Shown here one piece after another: positions 9,292-17,311 of a stretch of 64,000 nucleotides of DNA. The stretch comes from Acidobacteria bacterium UBA2994. GTDB lineage: Bacteria > Acidobacteriota > Vicinamibacteria > Vicinamibacterales > UBA8438. A program made the position numbers and the translations under genes. The stretch covers positions 46,312 through 110,311 of the forward strand of contig DEAA01000064.1 of the NCBI GenBank assembly GCA_002346545.1. Reading direction: 5' to 3'. The notes under the pieces were generated by a model. That model ran no database searches. It was not told where the DNA came from and saw only the letters and a list, made by a program, of their open reading frames with translations. Each line of letters starts with the position of its first letter. Position 1 is the first letter of the stretch.

Positions 9292-10302
9292 ATGAGTTCT
9301 CGCTTTTGCAGCGGTTGCAGACTTGTTGCCCTCGCGGTCGTACTGGTCGGTCCGTTTCCGAGCCCCACCGCACGCGCCCAATCTCCTGACCATCGGACAG
9401 TAGATTTGACCTACCACATTGAGGTCGCGCCGCCGCTCCATCCCGGCCCGGTTTCGGTCTGGATCCCGCTGCCAGTCGAGGATGCCCATCAATGGGTGAT
9501 TTCGACAGAAGTCGAGTCCCCGGTCGACTACACCGTAGGGACCGAGTCCGAGTACGGGAACCGCATGCTGCATCTGCGGGTCGAGACGCTTACCGAGCCA
9601 TTGCCCGTGACGCTACGATTTAGGGTCCGGCGTCACGAAGTGCGCGCCGAGTTCGATGGGGCTTCGACCACTCTCGGGCCTCCGCTGGGGCGTTGGTTGG
9701 AACCTGACCGGCTCGTGCCGCTCGACCAGCGGATCAGGACGATTGCGCTCGAGACCACCGATGGCGCTAGGACGCCGCTCGACCGTGCCCGGCGTGTCTA
9801 TGACTACGTGGTCGATACGATGACCTACGACAAGAGCGGCACCGGGTGGGGGCGGGGCGACATCTACTGGGCGTGCGACGCACGTGCCGGTAATTGCACG
9901 GATTTCCACGCGCTGTTCATCGGTCTCAATCGGGCAGTCGGGATCCCGGCCACTTTCGAGATCGGGTTTCCACTGCCACCTGATCGGCGGGATGGTCAGA
10001 TCGAGGGTTACCACTGTTGGGCGCAGTTCTTCCTCGACGGCGTCGGTTGGGTGCCGGTGGATACCTCAGAAGCCAATAAGTTTCCCGAACTCCACGAGTA
10101 CTTTTTCGGCGCGCATGACGCACACCGTGTTCTGTTCACGAAGGGACGGGACGTCACGCTGGCACCACGGCAGCAGGGTCCTCCCTTGAACTACTTCATC
10201 TATCCTTACGTCGAAGTCGGGGGTCAGCCGTATGATGGAGTGACGCATCGCGTCAGGTTCACCGACGTCCCAGATGATGCAGCGAAAGGAGATCCACGAT
10301 GA
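9292..10302 (+). CDS. exported transglutaminase-like cysteine protease/transferase
   Basis: Secreted protein of 336 residues from the ATG at 9292. That start gives a clean signal peptide (1-30, ending TARAQ); an ATG 42 bp upstream would add residues before it. An N-terminal beta domain is followed by a transglutaminase-core fold: Cys202 (RAGNCTDFHALF), His241 (GYHCWAQFF) and Asp257 (WVPVDTSE) form the papain-like triad. Bacterial members cleave or crosslink peptides, including wall or glutamyl peptides; the target is unknown. No strong ribosome-binding site precedes the ATG. The next gene starts with a 4 bp ATGA overlap, so the two are coupled. Confidence 0.85.
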   Translation: MSSRFCSGCRLVALAVVLVGPFPSPTARAQSPDHRTVDLTYHIEVAPPLHPGPVSVWIPLPVEDAHQWVISTEVESPVDYTVGTESEYGNRMLHLRVETLTEPLPVTLRFRVRRHEVRAEFDGASTTLGPPLGRWLEPDRLVPLDQRIRTIALETTDGARTPLDRARRVYDYVVDTMTYDKSGTGWGRGDIYWACDARAGNCTDFHALFIGLNRAVGIPATFEIGFPLPPDRRDGQIEGYHCWAQFFLDGVGWVPVDTSEANKFPELHEYFFGAHDAHRVLFTKGRDVTLAPRQQGPPLNYFIYPYVEVGGQPYDGVTHRVRFTDVPDDAAKGDPR

Positions 10303-10700
10303 TCCGGAATCTCGATTCCAGCACGGTACTTCTCGCGGCGGTCTCGCTAGCGGTCGTAATCGTCTTGGTGCCGGCGTCGGTCTTCGCGCAGAACGCCGAA
10401 GTAGCCGGCGCCTGGGTCCTGACCGTCGAGACCGACGTGGGCGGTACCACCAATCCGAGCATTACGTTGGAGCAGAATGGCTCGGCGTTGACGGGCCACT
10501 ACTCGTCGGACACGCTGGGTGAGGCCGAGGTGACAGGTACCGTCGAGGGCCAGGAGGTGAGCTTTTCGTTCGATGCCGAAGCGGGCGGCTATGCTCTCGA
10601 GGTGAGCTACACCGGGACCCTGCAGGACGACGGGACGTTGTCCGGTGCGATGGATCTGGGCGGGCTCGCCAGCGGAACCTTCGTCGGGAAGCGGCAGTAG
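10299..10700 (+). CDS. small exported beta-rich protein of unknown function
   Basis: 133 residues, unrecognised. Signal peptide 1-30 (ending SVFAQN). The mature 100 residues alternate hydrophobic and polar residues in short strands separated by Gly/Asp turns (AGAWVLTVETDVGGTT, EVSFSFDAEAGGYALEV), like a small beta barrel or lipocalin-like sheet. The motif pattern G-W-x-x-x-V, then L-x-Q-x-G-x-x-L-x-G, is typical of small modules seen in exported acidobacterial proteins. ATG overlaps the stop of the transglutaminase gene (ATGA). Its stop codon directly abuts the stop of the convergent DinB gene. Confidence 0.7.
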   Translation: MIRNLDSSTVLLAAVSLAVVIVLVPASVFAQNAEVAGAWVLTVETDVGGTTNPSITLEQNGSALTGHYSSDTLGEAEVTGTVEGQEVSFSFDAEAGGYALEVSYTGTLQDDGTLSGAMDLGGLASGTFVGKRQ

Positions 10701-11213
10701 CTAGCGGCCGAGCTTGTCGTCCGGCGGTACGCTGGCCGGCGGCTGCACGCCGTTGAGCCTCGCATACACCAGCATCTGCCCATAGTGGTTGAAGCTGTTG
10801 AAGCTGTGGTACGCGATTCCGGCGGCCACGGCTGACCGCGGCATAGCCCCGAACGCCGTCGGCACTGGGTCAGACGCGTTGCCCGCGTTCAGATCCGCCA
10901 CGGCTCGGCGCGCGTAGGCCAGCGCCTCTCTCAAGTAGGACACGCTCGCCTCTTTCGTCTCGAGGCCGTCTGGGCCGTTGTTGTGGGTGCCTGGTCCGTG
11001 CGGCGACCTTTCCTCCCTGACTAGCGCGGCGGTCATATAGATCATGGTGGCCGTGTGCCTGACCTGTTCCCCGAAAGTACGTGCGTTGCGAAAGTGCTCT
11101 CCGGTAGGAACGAAGCCGTAGCGGTTCGCTGGCATCGCTTCGGCCAGGGCAAGTACCTCGCGCTCCACTAGAGTGAGCTGATCGTCGAACATCGTGGTCA
11201 CGATGCAGAGCAT
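10701..11213 (-). CDS. DinB family protein
   Basis: Cytosolic four-helix-bundle protein of 170 residues (an in-frame ATG at 11192 would give 163). Conserved metal-site histidines are visible: EQVRHTATM in helix 2, and AYHSFNSFNHYGQM in the C-terminal helix. Many DinB proteins are thiol-dependent S-transferases (bacillithiol or mycothiol) or damage-inducible metalloproteins; no more exact role can be given. It is the last gene of the minus-strand run below the ABC importer, 60 bp after the cytochrome gene. Confidence 0.8.
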   Translation of the reverse strand: MLCIVTTMFDDQLTLVEREVLALAEAMPANRYGFVPTGEHFRNARTFGEQVRHTATMIYMTAALVREERSPHGPGTHNNGPDGLETKEASVSYLREALAYARRAVADLNAGNASDPVPTAFGAMPRSAVAAGIAYHSFNSFNHYGQMLVYARLNGVQPPASVPPDDKLGR

Positions 11214-11273
11214 GCCATGAATGGCGTTGCCGTTTCCGGAACGAGTCTGGTCCTGCTGTTGGCTCGGTATGGC

Positions 11274-11651
11274 TCAGGGACCGAGGAGCGGTTCGTAGCT
11301 CAGTGGGTCGAGCGGGGTAGCCCCGGCGGGCACCGAGTTTAGGCGGAGCAGGTAGGCCAGGACGTTCGTGTAGCTTTCACCGCGGGGACGCACTCCGGCG
11401 GGAGGCATGCCGTCGCGCATCCTGACAAACAGATCACGAATACGGCGTTCGCCCCAGCGGTCTTCGAACCCTGGTCCGGATAACGCAGGTGCCCGACGAG
11501 GGAAGCCGTCGCTTGCCTCGTGACACTCCGCGCATCTACGGTCGTACTCGAGACGGCCGGCGTCTGCCTGGGCGGCGGTGTAGGTAGACTGTGCGCCGAT
11601 GGTGGCGGGGAGCGCGTTCCAGACCACCACTGTCAGACAGCATTTCACCAT
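11274..11651 (-). CDS. small exported mono-haem cytochrome c
   Basis: 125 residues from the ATG at 11651, chosen because it begins a normal Sec signal peptide (MVKCCLTVVV...ATIGAQ). ATG 11699 and GTG 11753 are in frame but would give an overly long leader, and the latter overlaps the permease gene. One class I haem site: Cys40-x-x-Cys43-His44 (CAECH), with Met82 in MRDGMPP as the likely sixth ligand. Such small cytochromes carry electrons from quinoproteins or dehydrogenases to terminal oxidases. It lies 86 bp downstream of the ABC permease stop, so it may share that transcript, though no functional link is evident. Confidence 0.82.
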   Translation of the reverse strand: MVKCCLTVVVWNALPATIGAQSTYTAAQADAGRLEYDRRCAECHEASDGFPRRAPALSGPGFEDRWGERRIRDLFVRMRDGMPPAGVRPRGESYTNVLAYLLRLNSVPAGATPLDPLSYEPLLGP

Positions 11652-11737
11652 CAGCTTCAGCCCAAAACTTAGTTCGGGCGCTGTGGACTCTGGTGGCATG
11701 CTCGGACGCCGCCGCGGCGCTTCGCAGATAGCGAGGA

Positions 11738-12493
11738 TCACTGGTAGCGCCACGCGAGCAGGCGGCGTTCCAATCTGCTGGCCAGCGAGAATAGCGCGAG
11801 TACGCAGCCCATGATCACGATGATCAGGGCGATGGTGAGGCTGGTGTTGTAGGTGCTCTGGGCGAACTGTAGGAGATAGCCGAGGCCACGGCTCGAGGCG
11901 ACGAACTCGCCGACTACTGCGCCGGTGAAGGCGAAGCCCACGGCCACCTTGAAGTTGCCGAGCACCCAGGCGGTGACCGATGGGACGTAGACCTCGCGCA
12001 CGAGCACCGACTGGCCGCCGCCGAGGGTGCGCACCCGTTCCACCAGGCGTTGGTCGACCTCTCGTACGCCGTTGTATACGGCGAAGAAGATCAAGACCGC
12101 GACCAGGACCGTGGCCAGTGCCAGCTTCGATGCCAGCCCGATGCCGAGCCAGATCACGAAGAGCGGGGCGAGGATGACCCGCGGGATGGCGTTCAACAGG
12201 ATCATCACCGGCTCTAGTAGCTCGGCGACGAATGGGAAGAGCGCGGCGGCGAAGCCGAGGGCGATTCCCAGGAGCAACCCGATCAGCAGGCCGGCGAAGG
12301 CGGCCAACGCGGTCGCGCCCAGGTGGGGCCAGATCTCACCCGTGGCAACCAGCTCGGCTAGCACCGCGGCCACCGTGGTCGGAGCGGGCAGATAGAACGG
12401 GTCGACCATGCCAGTGCGAGTTAGGGTCTCCCACACCACGAGCAGCGTCAGGCCGGCCAGCGCGCGTCTGGCTCCCTTCGGGAGGCGCGTCAT
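11738..12493 (-). CDS. ABC transporter permease, NitT/TauT (SsuC) type
   Basis: 251-residue inner-membrane permease with about six helices. The ATG at 12493 overlaps the stop of the ATPase gene by 4 bp (ATGA), which fixes the start; the open frame extends further upstream but reads as Arg/Gly-rich noise. The EAA-type loop that contacts the ATPase lies in ERVRTLGGGQSVLVREVYVPSV, of which the G in LGGG is conserved. The family imports nitrate, sulfonates, riboflavin or pyrimidine precursors. Middle gene of a lipoprotein-ATPase-permease operon. Confidence 0.9.
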   Translation of the reverse strand: MTRLPKGARRALAGLTLLVVWETLTRTGMVDPFYLPAPTTVAAVLAELVATGEIWPHLGATALAAFAGLLIGLLLGIALGFAAALFPFVAELLEPVMILLNAIPRVILAPLFVIWLGIGLASKLALATVLVAVLIFFAVYNGVREVDQRLVERVRTLGGGQSVLVREVYVPSVTAWVLGNFKVAVGFAFTGAVVGEFVASSRGLGYLLQFAQSTYNTSLTIALIIVIMGCVLALFSLASRLERRLLAWRYQ

Positions 12494-13257
12494 GATTCCT
12501 TCTGCTCGCTGTCGGGGGCGCCGGTGAGCGCTTGCCACAGCCCGTTGACTGCCGCTGGAAACTCCGGATGCTGACGGACCTGCAGTAGGTCGCGAGGGCG
12601 CGGCAGTGCGAGCTTCAGCGCCGCGACCACGTCGGCGCGGGGGCCTTGGCCTAGGACGTAGACTTCGTCTGAGACACTCACGGCCTCTTCCAGGTCGTGG
12701 GTGACCAGCATTACGGTCAGCCCGTCCTTCTCGACCCAGGTCACCAGTTCCTGCGTTAGACGTGTCCGGACGATGGCGTCCAGCGACGCGAACGGCTCGT
12801 CCATCAGTAACAGCCGGGGCTCCAGCACCAGCACCTGTGCCAGCGCGGCGCGTTTGCGCTGGCCGCCGGACAGCTGGGCCGGGTAGCGACTGCCGAGTCC
12901 GGTCAGACCGACCCGCTCCAGCCACGACGTGACCCGCCGGTCGATGTCATCGGGCGGCAGGTTGCGGATGCGTAGCCCTAGTCCGACGTTCTGGGCGACG
13001 GTCCGCCACGGCAGCAGTGCATCGTCTTGAAAGAGGAAACCGACCTCGGTCGGGGCGGCGTCGCAGTCAATCGTGCCGCCCAGCGGCTCGAGGAGCGAGG
13101 TCACCGCACGCAGTACGCTGGTCTTGCCAGAGCCGGATGGTCCGACCAAGCTGACGAAGCGGCCGGTGCCCACCTCGAGGCTCACCCCGTCGAGCACCGG
13201 CTCTTCGCCGTAGCCGACCGACAGGTCCCGGATGCGCAACATATCGTCGTGGGGCAC
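12490..13257 (-). CDS. ABC transporter ATP-binding protein, NitT/TauT (SsuB) type
   Basis: 255-residue ATPase. Walker A GPSGSGKT at 39-46, Q-loop at LFQDDALLPWR (76-86), signature LSGGQ at 129-133, Walker B LLLMDE at 149-154 and switch His in VTHDLEEA are all present. The start is either the GTG at 13257, directly after the stop of the substrate-binding gene, or an ATG five codons on. It energises uptake by the permease with which it overlaps by 4 bp. Confidence 0.93.
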   Translation of the reverse strand: MPHDDMLRIRDLSVGYGEEPVLDGVSLEVGTGRFVSLVGPSGSGKTSVLRAVTSLLEPLGGTIDCDAAPTEVGFLFQDDALLPWRTVAQNVGLGLRIRNLPPDDIDRRVTSWLERVGLTGLGSRYPAQLSGGQRKRAALAQVLVLEPRLLLMDEPFASLDAIVRTRLTQELVTWVEKDGLTVMLVTHDLEEAVSVSDEVYVLGQGPRADVVAALKLALPRPRDLLQVRQHPEFPAAVNGLWQALTGAPDSEQKES

Positions 13258-14340
13258 CTAACCGGACAGTGCGCCTGGATCGAGCAGCGAGTCGAGTTCG
13301 ACATCGCCTGGAGTGAGGAGGCCGGCCACTTCCTGCGCGCGTTGCACGCGCGCCGCCGCCTCTCGGTCGATCGCCACCGACTCCGGATACAGCGACGTGC
13401 GATAGCGTTCGACGATCTCGCCGAGGTGGTCGAGATCGCCGCCGGCCACCAATGCACTTGGCAACGCGGAGAGTACGTCGGCGACCGGAAGCTGGCGGGT
13501 GTCCCGAAGACCCGCCGCGAGCGCCGCGGCCAGCCGCCGGATCTCGTCCAGCCGCTGATCCCGTTCATCCGCACGCACCGAGACACCCATGAACTCGTAG
13601 GCGCCGCCGACGTGACGTTCGGCTTCGGTCAGGTCCATGAAGTTGACCAGTTCGCGTCCTCCGGCCTCGATCACCAGCGAGAGCGCCGGCTCCTGCAGCA
13701 TCCCGGCGTCGACCTGCCCCAGTCGGAGGGCGTCGAACAGGTTGGTGCCGATGGCGGCGATGTCTACCGCGCTTGGGTTCACCCCGTTACGGTCAAGGAG
13801 ATAGAGCAGGAGGGCATGGTCGGCGTTGCCGAGGCCGGAGACCCCGACAGTGCGACCCGCGAGGTCGCTGACCGCGGTGATGGCCGTCGCCCGATCGGGG
13901 GCTACACCGAGCGCGAACAGTGGCAGCCGGCCGGTTGAGGCCACCCGCCTGATCGCGGCGCCGTTGGCCGCTGCCTGGAGGACGACATCGAACGAGGTGC
14001 CCGCATAGTCGACCGAACCTCCGACGAGTGCCTGCATCGCGGCGCTACCGCCGCGGGTGTAGACGAGCTCAGCAGCCAGTCCCCGGTCGGTGAAGTGACC
14101 ACGGACCCGGGTGACCTCGTAGGGAATGACGCACAGGAGCTGGCCGCAAAAGGCCAGTCGGACTGAGGTCGAGCCGTCGGACGGCGGGTCTGCACACCCG
14201 CTCACGGCGATGACACCGGCGGCGCCCAGCAGTCCTTTGAGGGCGGTACGGCGGTCCCAGGCCACGCCCACGTCCGGCCAGCGCCGGTCCGCAGCCACCG
14301 CGCCCCGAAGAACGGGGTTCGTGGCTTCGCAGCAGCCCAT
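13258..14340 (-). CDS. ABC transporter substrate-binding lipoprotein, NitT/TauT family
   Basis: 360 residues as drawn. A twin-arginine-like stretch (WDRRTALKG) precedes a lipobox AVSGC at Cys49, so it may be a Tat-exported lipoprotein; a GTG at 14265 is an alternative start that would put the Cys at 24. The body has the NMT1/SsuA fold: GHFTDRGLAAELVY, ALVGGSVDYAGTSFD, and LGNADHALLLYLLDRNGV. It should capture the imported ligand outside the membrane. The ligand pocket does not reveal whether the substrate is a sulfonate, nitrate or a vitamin precursor. First gene of the importer operon. Confidence 0.88.
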   Translation of the reverse strand: MGCCEATNPVLRGAVAADRRWPDVGVAWDRRTALKGLLGAAGVIAVSGCADPPSDGSTSVRLAFCGQLLCVIPYEVTRVRGHFTDRGLAAELVYTRGGSAAMQALVGGSVDYAGTSFDVVLQAAANGAAIRRVASTGRLPLFALGVAPDRATAITAVSDLAGRTVGVSGLGNADHALLLYLLDRNGVNPSAVDIAAIGTNLFDALRLGQVDAGMLQEPALSLVIEAGGRELVNFMDLTEAERHVGGAYEFMGVSVRADERDQRLDEIRRLAAALAAGLRDTRQLPVADVLSALPSALVAGGDLDHLGEIVERYRTSLYPESVAIDREAAARVQRAQEVAGLLTPGDVELDSLLDPGALSG

Positions 14341-14388
14341 GTCGTGGGTGGTCGGACGGGCCCAGGAATTGGGTCCGGCGAGCCTGTG

Positions 14389-14925
14389 CTAGCGGTTCAC
14401 GTAGGCGTTTGCGAACTCCTTGAGGCGTTCGCTCCGCAGGCCAATCGTCTCGGCTTCGGTCATCGCGCGGTCCTGCGCCCAGCCGTCCTGCTGCACCCGC
14501 TTGATGAACCACATCGCACCGACGCGGTTGGCCGACGCGCAGTGGATGTAGGCCGGCTGGTTTGCCGGGTCGGCGATCGCGTTCAGGAACTGCTCGGTCG
14601 TTTCGTCGCTTGGTGCGCGGAACGGGATGTGTATGTAGGTCAGGCCGGCCGCCGCGGCGGCGGCGCGGCTGCCGTCGATGTTGGCGCCTTCCTCCTCGGC
14701 CGTCCGGAAGTTGATCACCGAGGCGAAGCCCATTTCCTTCAGTGCGGGCATTGCCGCGGACGGGGTCGCCCCCGCGCAGGCCACGGTGGCGTCGATGCGT
14801 GTGTAGTTGCGGACGCCTTCAGGGGCTTCGTCCTGCGCGTTGACGGCCCAGCCGGCCGCGACGATCAACACAAGAACACTGCTTGCCAACAGTGGGAGGC
14901 AAGCGGTCGTCAGGGGGCGTCGCAT
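14389..14925 (-). CDS. exported CX4R phosphatase-like protein (DUF442/BLH family)
   Basis: 178 residues. I chose the ATG at 14925: GAGGAG lies 8 nt upstream and the frame then opens with a signal peptide (MRRPLTTACL...WAVNAQ). The catalytic-type loop YIHCASANRVG has Cys and Arg separated by four residues, as in the DUF442/beta-lactamase-hydrolase-like group, not the CX5R of classical tyrosine phosphatases. An upstream strand-helix (MGFASVINFRTAEEEG) fits the same fold. Export is unusual for this group. Activity is unproven; in relatives it is linked to sulfide or phosphate chemistry. Confidence 0.78.
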   Translation of the reverse strand: MRRPLTTACLPLLASSVLVLIVAAGWAVNAQDEAPEGVRNYTRIDATVACAGATPSAAMPALKEMGFASVINFRTAEEEGANIDGSRAAAAAAGLTYIHIPFRAPSDETTEQFLNAIADPANQPAYIHCASANRVGAMWFIKRVQQDGWAQDRAMTEAETIGLRSERLKEFANAYVNR

Positions 14926-15133
14926 GGGCATTTCTCCTCGGTCTAGCCGCTGGCTCGGTCGCCCGCGGGAAGCAACTGATCGTGCCACGATACCACGCCT
15001 GATTTCCCCTCCCGAGAGGTGTGCGAGGCCCCCCGAGCTGGCCGGTTTGGTCGCCGGCATGCGGTGGCGCGGTAGACCGGGCAGTTCGACGTTGCCCGCG
15101 AGCAGGTCCGGATAGTCGCGTTGTCAGCTCTTG
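14926..15133 (-). other. intergenic stretch without a convincing gene
   Basis: 208 bases between two minus-strand genes. The frame of the phosphatase gene stays open almost to the lyase stop (it could begin at 15060), but the added residues have no signal or domain and the ribosome-binding site favours the later start. Nothing else is seen. Confidence 0.5.
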
Positions 15134-17281
15134 CTATTCAGCCAGCGGGTGCGGGCGGATCTGGAACTTCACCAGGTTGCCCGGCTCGGCCGGTCCTCCT
15201 TCGACGTGCCACGCGGCGTCGGCACCATAGGTGGCGTAGAGGCCGCGGCCCTTCCAGCCGCCGTCCGGGTCGTCTATGCGGCCGTCGACGCCGCGGCTGT
15301 GGAAGCCCATCGGGTACGGCACCCGCATTACCACCCACTCACCGCTCTCGGGGAGCAGTGCGAGCAGCGAGTCAGAGCTTGAGCCGTTGGCGATCGGGAT
15401 GTTGTCTCCGAGCCCCAGCGTGTTGAACTGGTCCACCCAGTTGTAATAGTGGAAGTCGGTGCCGATGTCGGTGCCCCGGAAGTTGGGCCCAGGCGCTTTG
15501 TAGAAGGTCCAGCCCTCGTCGCACTGTCGACCGTTGCGCATCTCCGGTCCGCCGAATACGGTGCACTTCGATCGGTCGAAACTGGCGAAGTGGCTGCTGC
15601 CGGCCAGTGCCGCCCAGAGCACGCCGTTGCGGTCAACGTCGAGCCCGCGTGTCCGGTAACCCTGCTCCGCCGGTACGCTATAGAACTCGGTGAGGCAGGT
15701 TTCCGGCGGGTCGTCGCCCTTCTCCATTCGGACCAGCTTGCCCGGGTAGTCATCCGACACGGCCCACACCGCATCGTCGAGCGGGTTGGTGATGACCGCG
15801 TAGGCCCCCACCAGGATACGGGTGTCGAGCGCGGGGTCGAAGGTGGCCTCCTGGTCGCGCCGGGCCGGCTCGTTCCACGGTCGAGTGATCTTGCCATCGC
15901 CGTTGGTGTCGATGACGGTCGGGCACCAGCCCTGGGAGGCTCGCTCGTCGCCGGTCTCGTCATACATCTTCACGTCGAGCCAGCCGATAACGTTCCGGTC
16001 GCCGCTGAAGTAGAGCGTGTCGTTGGCGTCCTCGGCGAACTGTAGGTGGTGGGTGCTGAAGCAGGTGTGAATCAGCACGAACTTCTGCTTCTCGGGGTCG
16101 AAGTAGCCGGTGTGTCGTCCTGCCCGAGTCATAGGGAAGTTCTGGGCGTAGGGGTTGTCCGACCCCTCCCGGCACCAGTTGGGGTTGTCGACCTCCTGCA
16201 CGCGTGTGGTCAGCCAGACCCGTCCGTGCTGGTCGAGCATCGGGTTATGCGGGTTGGCCGGGTCTACCCAGATCGCTTCGGAGCCGAAGTCACGCCAGGG
16301 CTCGAACCCCTCCGTCTGGAACATCGACGGTATGGTGTCGCGGGGAACACGCAGCGGGATCTGGAGCATGGTCGATTGATGCACGTTGGGATCGGTGATG
16401 AGCAGGAAGTCGTTGCCGATGTCCACGCCGTAGATCGGACCGTTGGCGTTGACCGTCGGGTTCCGCTTGTCGGTGGCGATCTCGTCGTGCACGAAGGCGA
16501 CGTTATTGCCCCAGTTCCACTGGGTGAGCACGACGTTACGCTCGATGCCTTGGGGACGCGGCGGCACCGGAGGCGCCTCCCCAGCCGCGATCCGGCTGCT
16601 CCAGTCCGAGAGCATTGCCAGCCCGCGCTCACGGCCCCACTGTGTGATGAAGCTGGTCATCAGCGACCCGCGCTGGCCTCGCCGGGTGCGGTGGTCCCAG
16701 GCCGCCGCTGTTGAGTCGAACTGATCGAGGTCTGGCACCACTCGGGTCCGTTCGTTGCCGACCTGGTGGCAGCGCTGGCAGCCCTTGAGCACGTTGATCC
16801 ACTCGCTCTGGCTTCCGAGGCGTTCGTTGATGCCGTTGCCGTCGACGCCGGTTCCTGGGAACTCGTGTGCCTCGGGTAGGTTAATGAGCGACAGCCAGTA
16901 GGTCGACGGGTAGACCTGCGCCGCTTCCTGCGGGGTCGCGGCCACGGTGGCCGTCAGCTCCAGTTCTGCGCCCGGCCGCGCTTCGGTATGTCCCGAGTCG
17001 ACCAGGCCATAGCCTCGGACCCAGACCTCGAAGATGACGTCGGGTAGCTCCGGCAGCAGGAAGCGGCCGTCGTCGTCGGTGACCACGATCTTCCGGTAGA
17101 CGGTCTCGAGCTCGTCGGTTTCGGCGATTACCCAGACGCCGGCCTCCGGGCCCACGCTGCTGGTTACCTGTCCCCGGATCACTCCGGTGTTTTCCTGGGC
17201 GTCTACTGCGACCCAGGACCAGGTCCCGAGTCCGACCGCTACCAGCCCAATCGCTGCGACGGATCCCACGATCTTATCCAT
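15134..17281 (-). CDS. exported haem-bearing streptogramin lyase-like beta-propeller with N-terminal carboxypeptidase-regulatory domain
   Basis: 715 residues. Sec signal peptide 1-28. Residues 33-105 form a CarboxypepD_reg/transthyretin-like beta sandwich (GVIRGQVTSSVGPEAG...DGRFLLPELP). A mono-haem cytochrome c site follows at Cys168-x-x-Cys171-His172 (CQRCH). The C-terminal 450 residues have repeats of the virginiamycin B lyase-like propeller type (DGKITRPWNEPARRD, GLDVDRNGVLWAALAGSSH). The combination suggests an extracellular redox or sugar-binding protein, not an antibiotic lyase. The ATG is preceded by AGGAGA, itself part of a duplicated 7-mer. It lies 30 bp downstream of the ankyrin gene on the same strand. 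Confidence 0.8.
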   Translation of the reverse strand: MDKIVGSVAAIGLVAVGLGTWSWVAVDAQENTGVIRGQVTSSVGPEAGVWVIAETDELETVYRKIVVTDDDGRFLLPELPDVIFEVWVRGYGLVDSGHTEARPGAELELTATVAATPQEAAQVYPSTYWLSLINLPEAHEFPGTGVDGNGINERLGSQSEWINVLKGCQRCHQVGNERTRVVPDLDQFDSTAAAWDHRTRRGQRGSLMTSFITQWGRERGLAMLSDWSSRIAAGEAPPVPPRPQGIERNVVLTQWNWGNNVAFVHDEIATDKRNPTVNANGPIYGVDIGNDFLLITDPNVHQSTMLQIPLRVPRDTIPSMFQTEGFEPWRDFGSEAIWVDPANPHNPMLDQHGRVWLTTRVQEVDNPNWCREGSDNPYAQNFPMTRAGRHTGYFDPEKQKFVLIHTCFSTHHLQFAEDANDTLYFSGDRNVIGWLDVKMYDETGDERASQGWCPTVIDTNGDGKITRPWNEPARRDQEATFDPALDTRILVGAYAVITNPLDDAVWAVSDDYPGKLVRMEKGDDPPETCLTEFYSVPAEQGYRTRGLDVDRNGVLWAALAGSSHFASFDRSKCTVFGGPEMRNGRQCDEGWTFYKAPGPNFRGTDIGTDFHYYNWVDQFNTLGLGDNIPIANGSSSDSLLALLPESGEWVVMRVPYPMGFHSRGVDGRIDDPDGGWKGRGLYATYGADAAWHVEGGPAEPGNLVKFQIRPHPLAE

Positions 17282-17285
17282 CGTC

Positions 17286-17300
17286 GTCTCCTGTCTCCTG
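17286..17300. repeat. tandem heptamer GTCTCCTGTCTCCTG, copy 1
   Basis: Two TCTCCTG units in the gap between two minus-strand genes. On the minus strand it reads CAGGAGACAGGAGAC and supplies a doubled ribosome-binding site for the lyase-like gene. An identical 15-mer occurs at 33737-33751. Confidence 0.7.
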
Positions 17301-17311
17301 AGTTCTTCGTG

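Noticed and set aside
11652..11753. Upstream GTG/ATG starts for the small cytochrome c
   Set aside because: They would put 16-34 residues before the signal peptide, and the first overlaps the permease gene.
12494..12925. Long N-terminal extension of the ABC permease
   Set aside because: The extension lies over the ATPase gene in another frame, and the ATGA overlap at 12493 gives a standard permease start.
14932..15060. Upstream start for the CX4R phosphatase-like gene
   Set aside because: GAGGAG and a clean signal peptide both point to the ATG at 14925; the extension has no signal or domain.
15134..17281. Streptogramin antibiotic resistance lyase
   Set aside because: Only the propeller resembles the lyase; the haem site and the regulatory domain do not fit, so no resistance claim is made.
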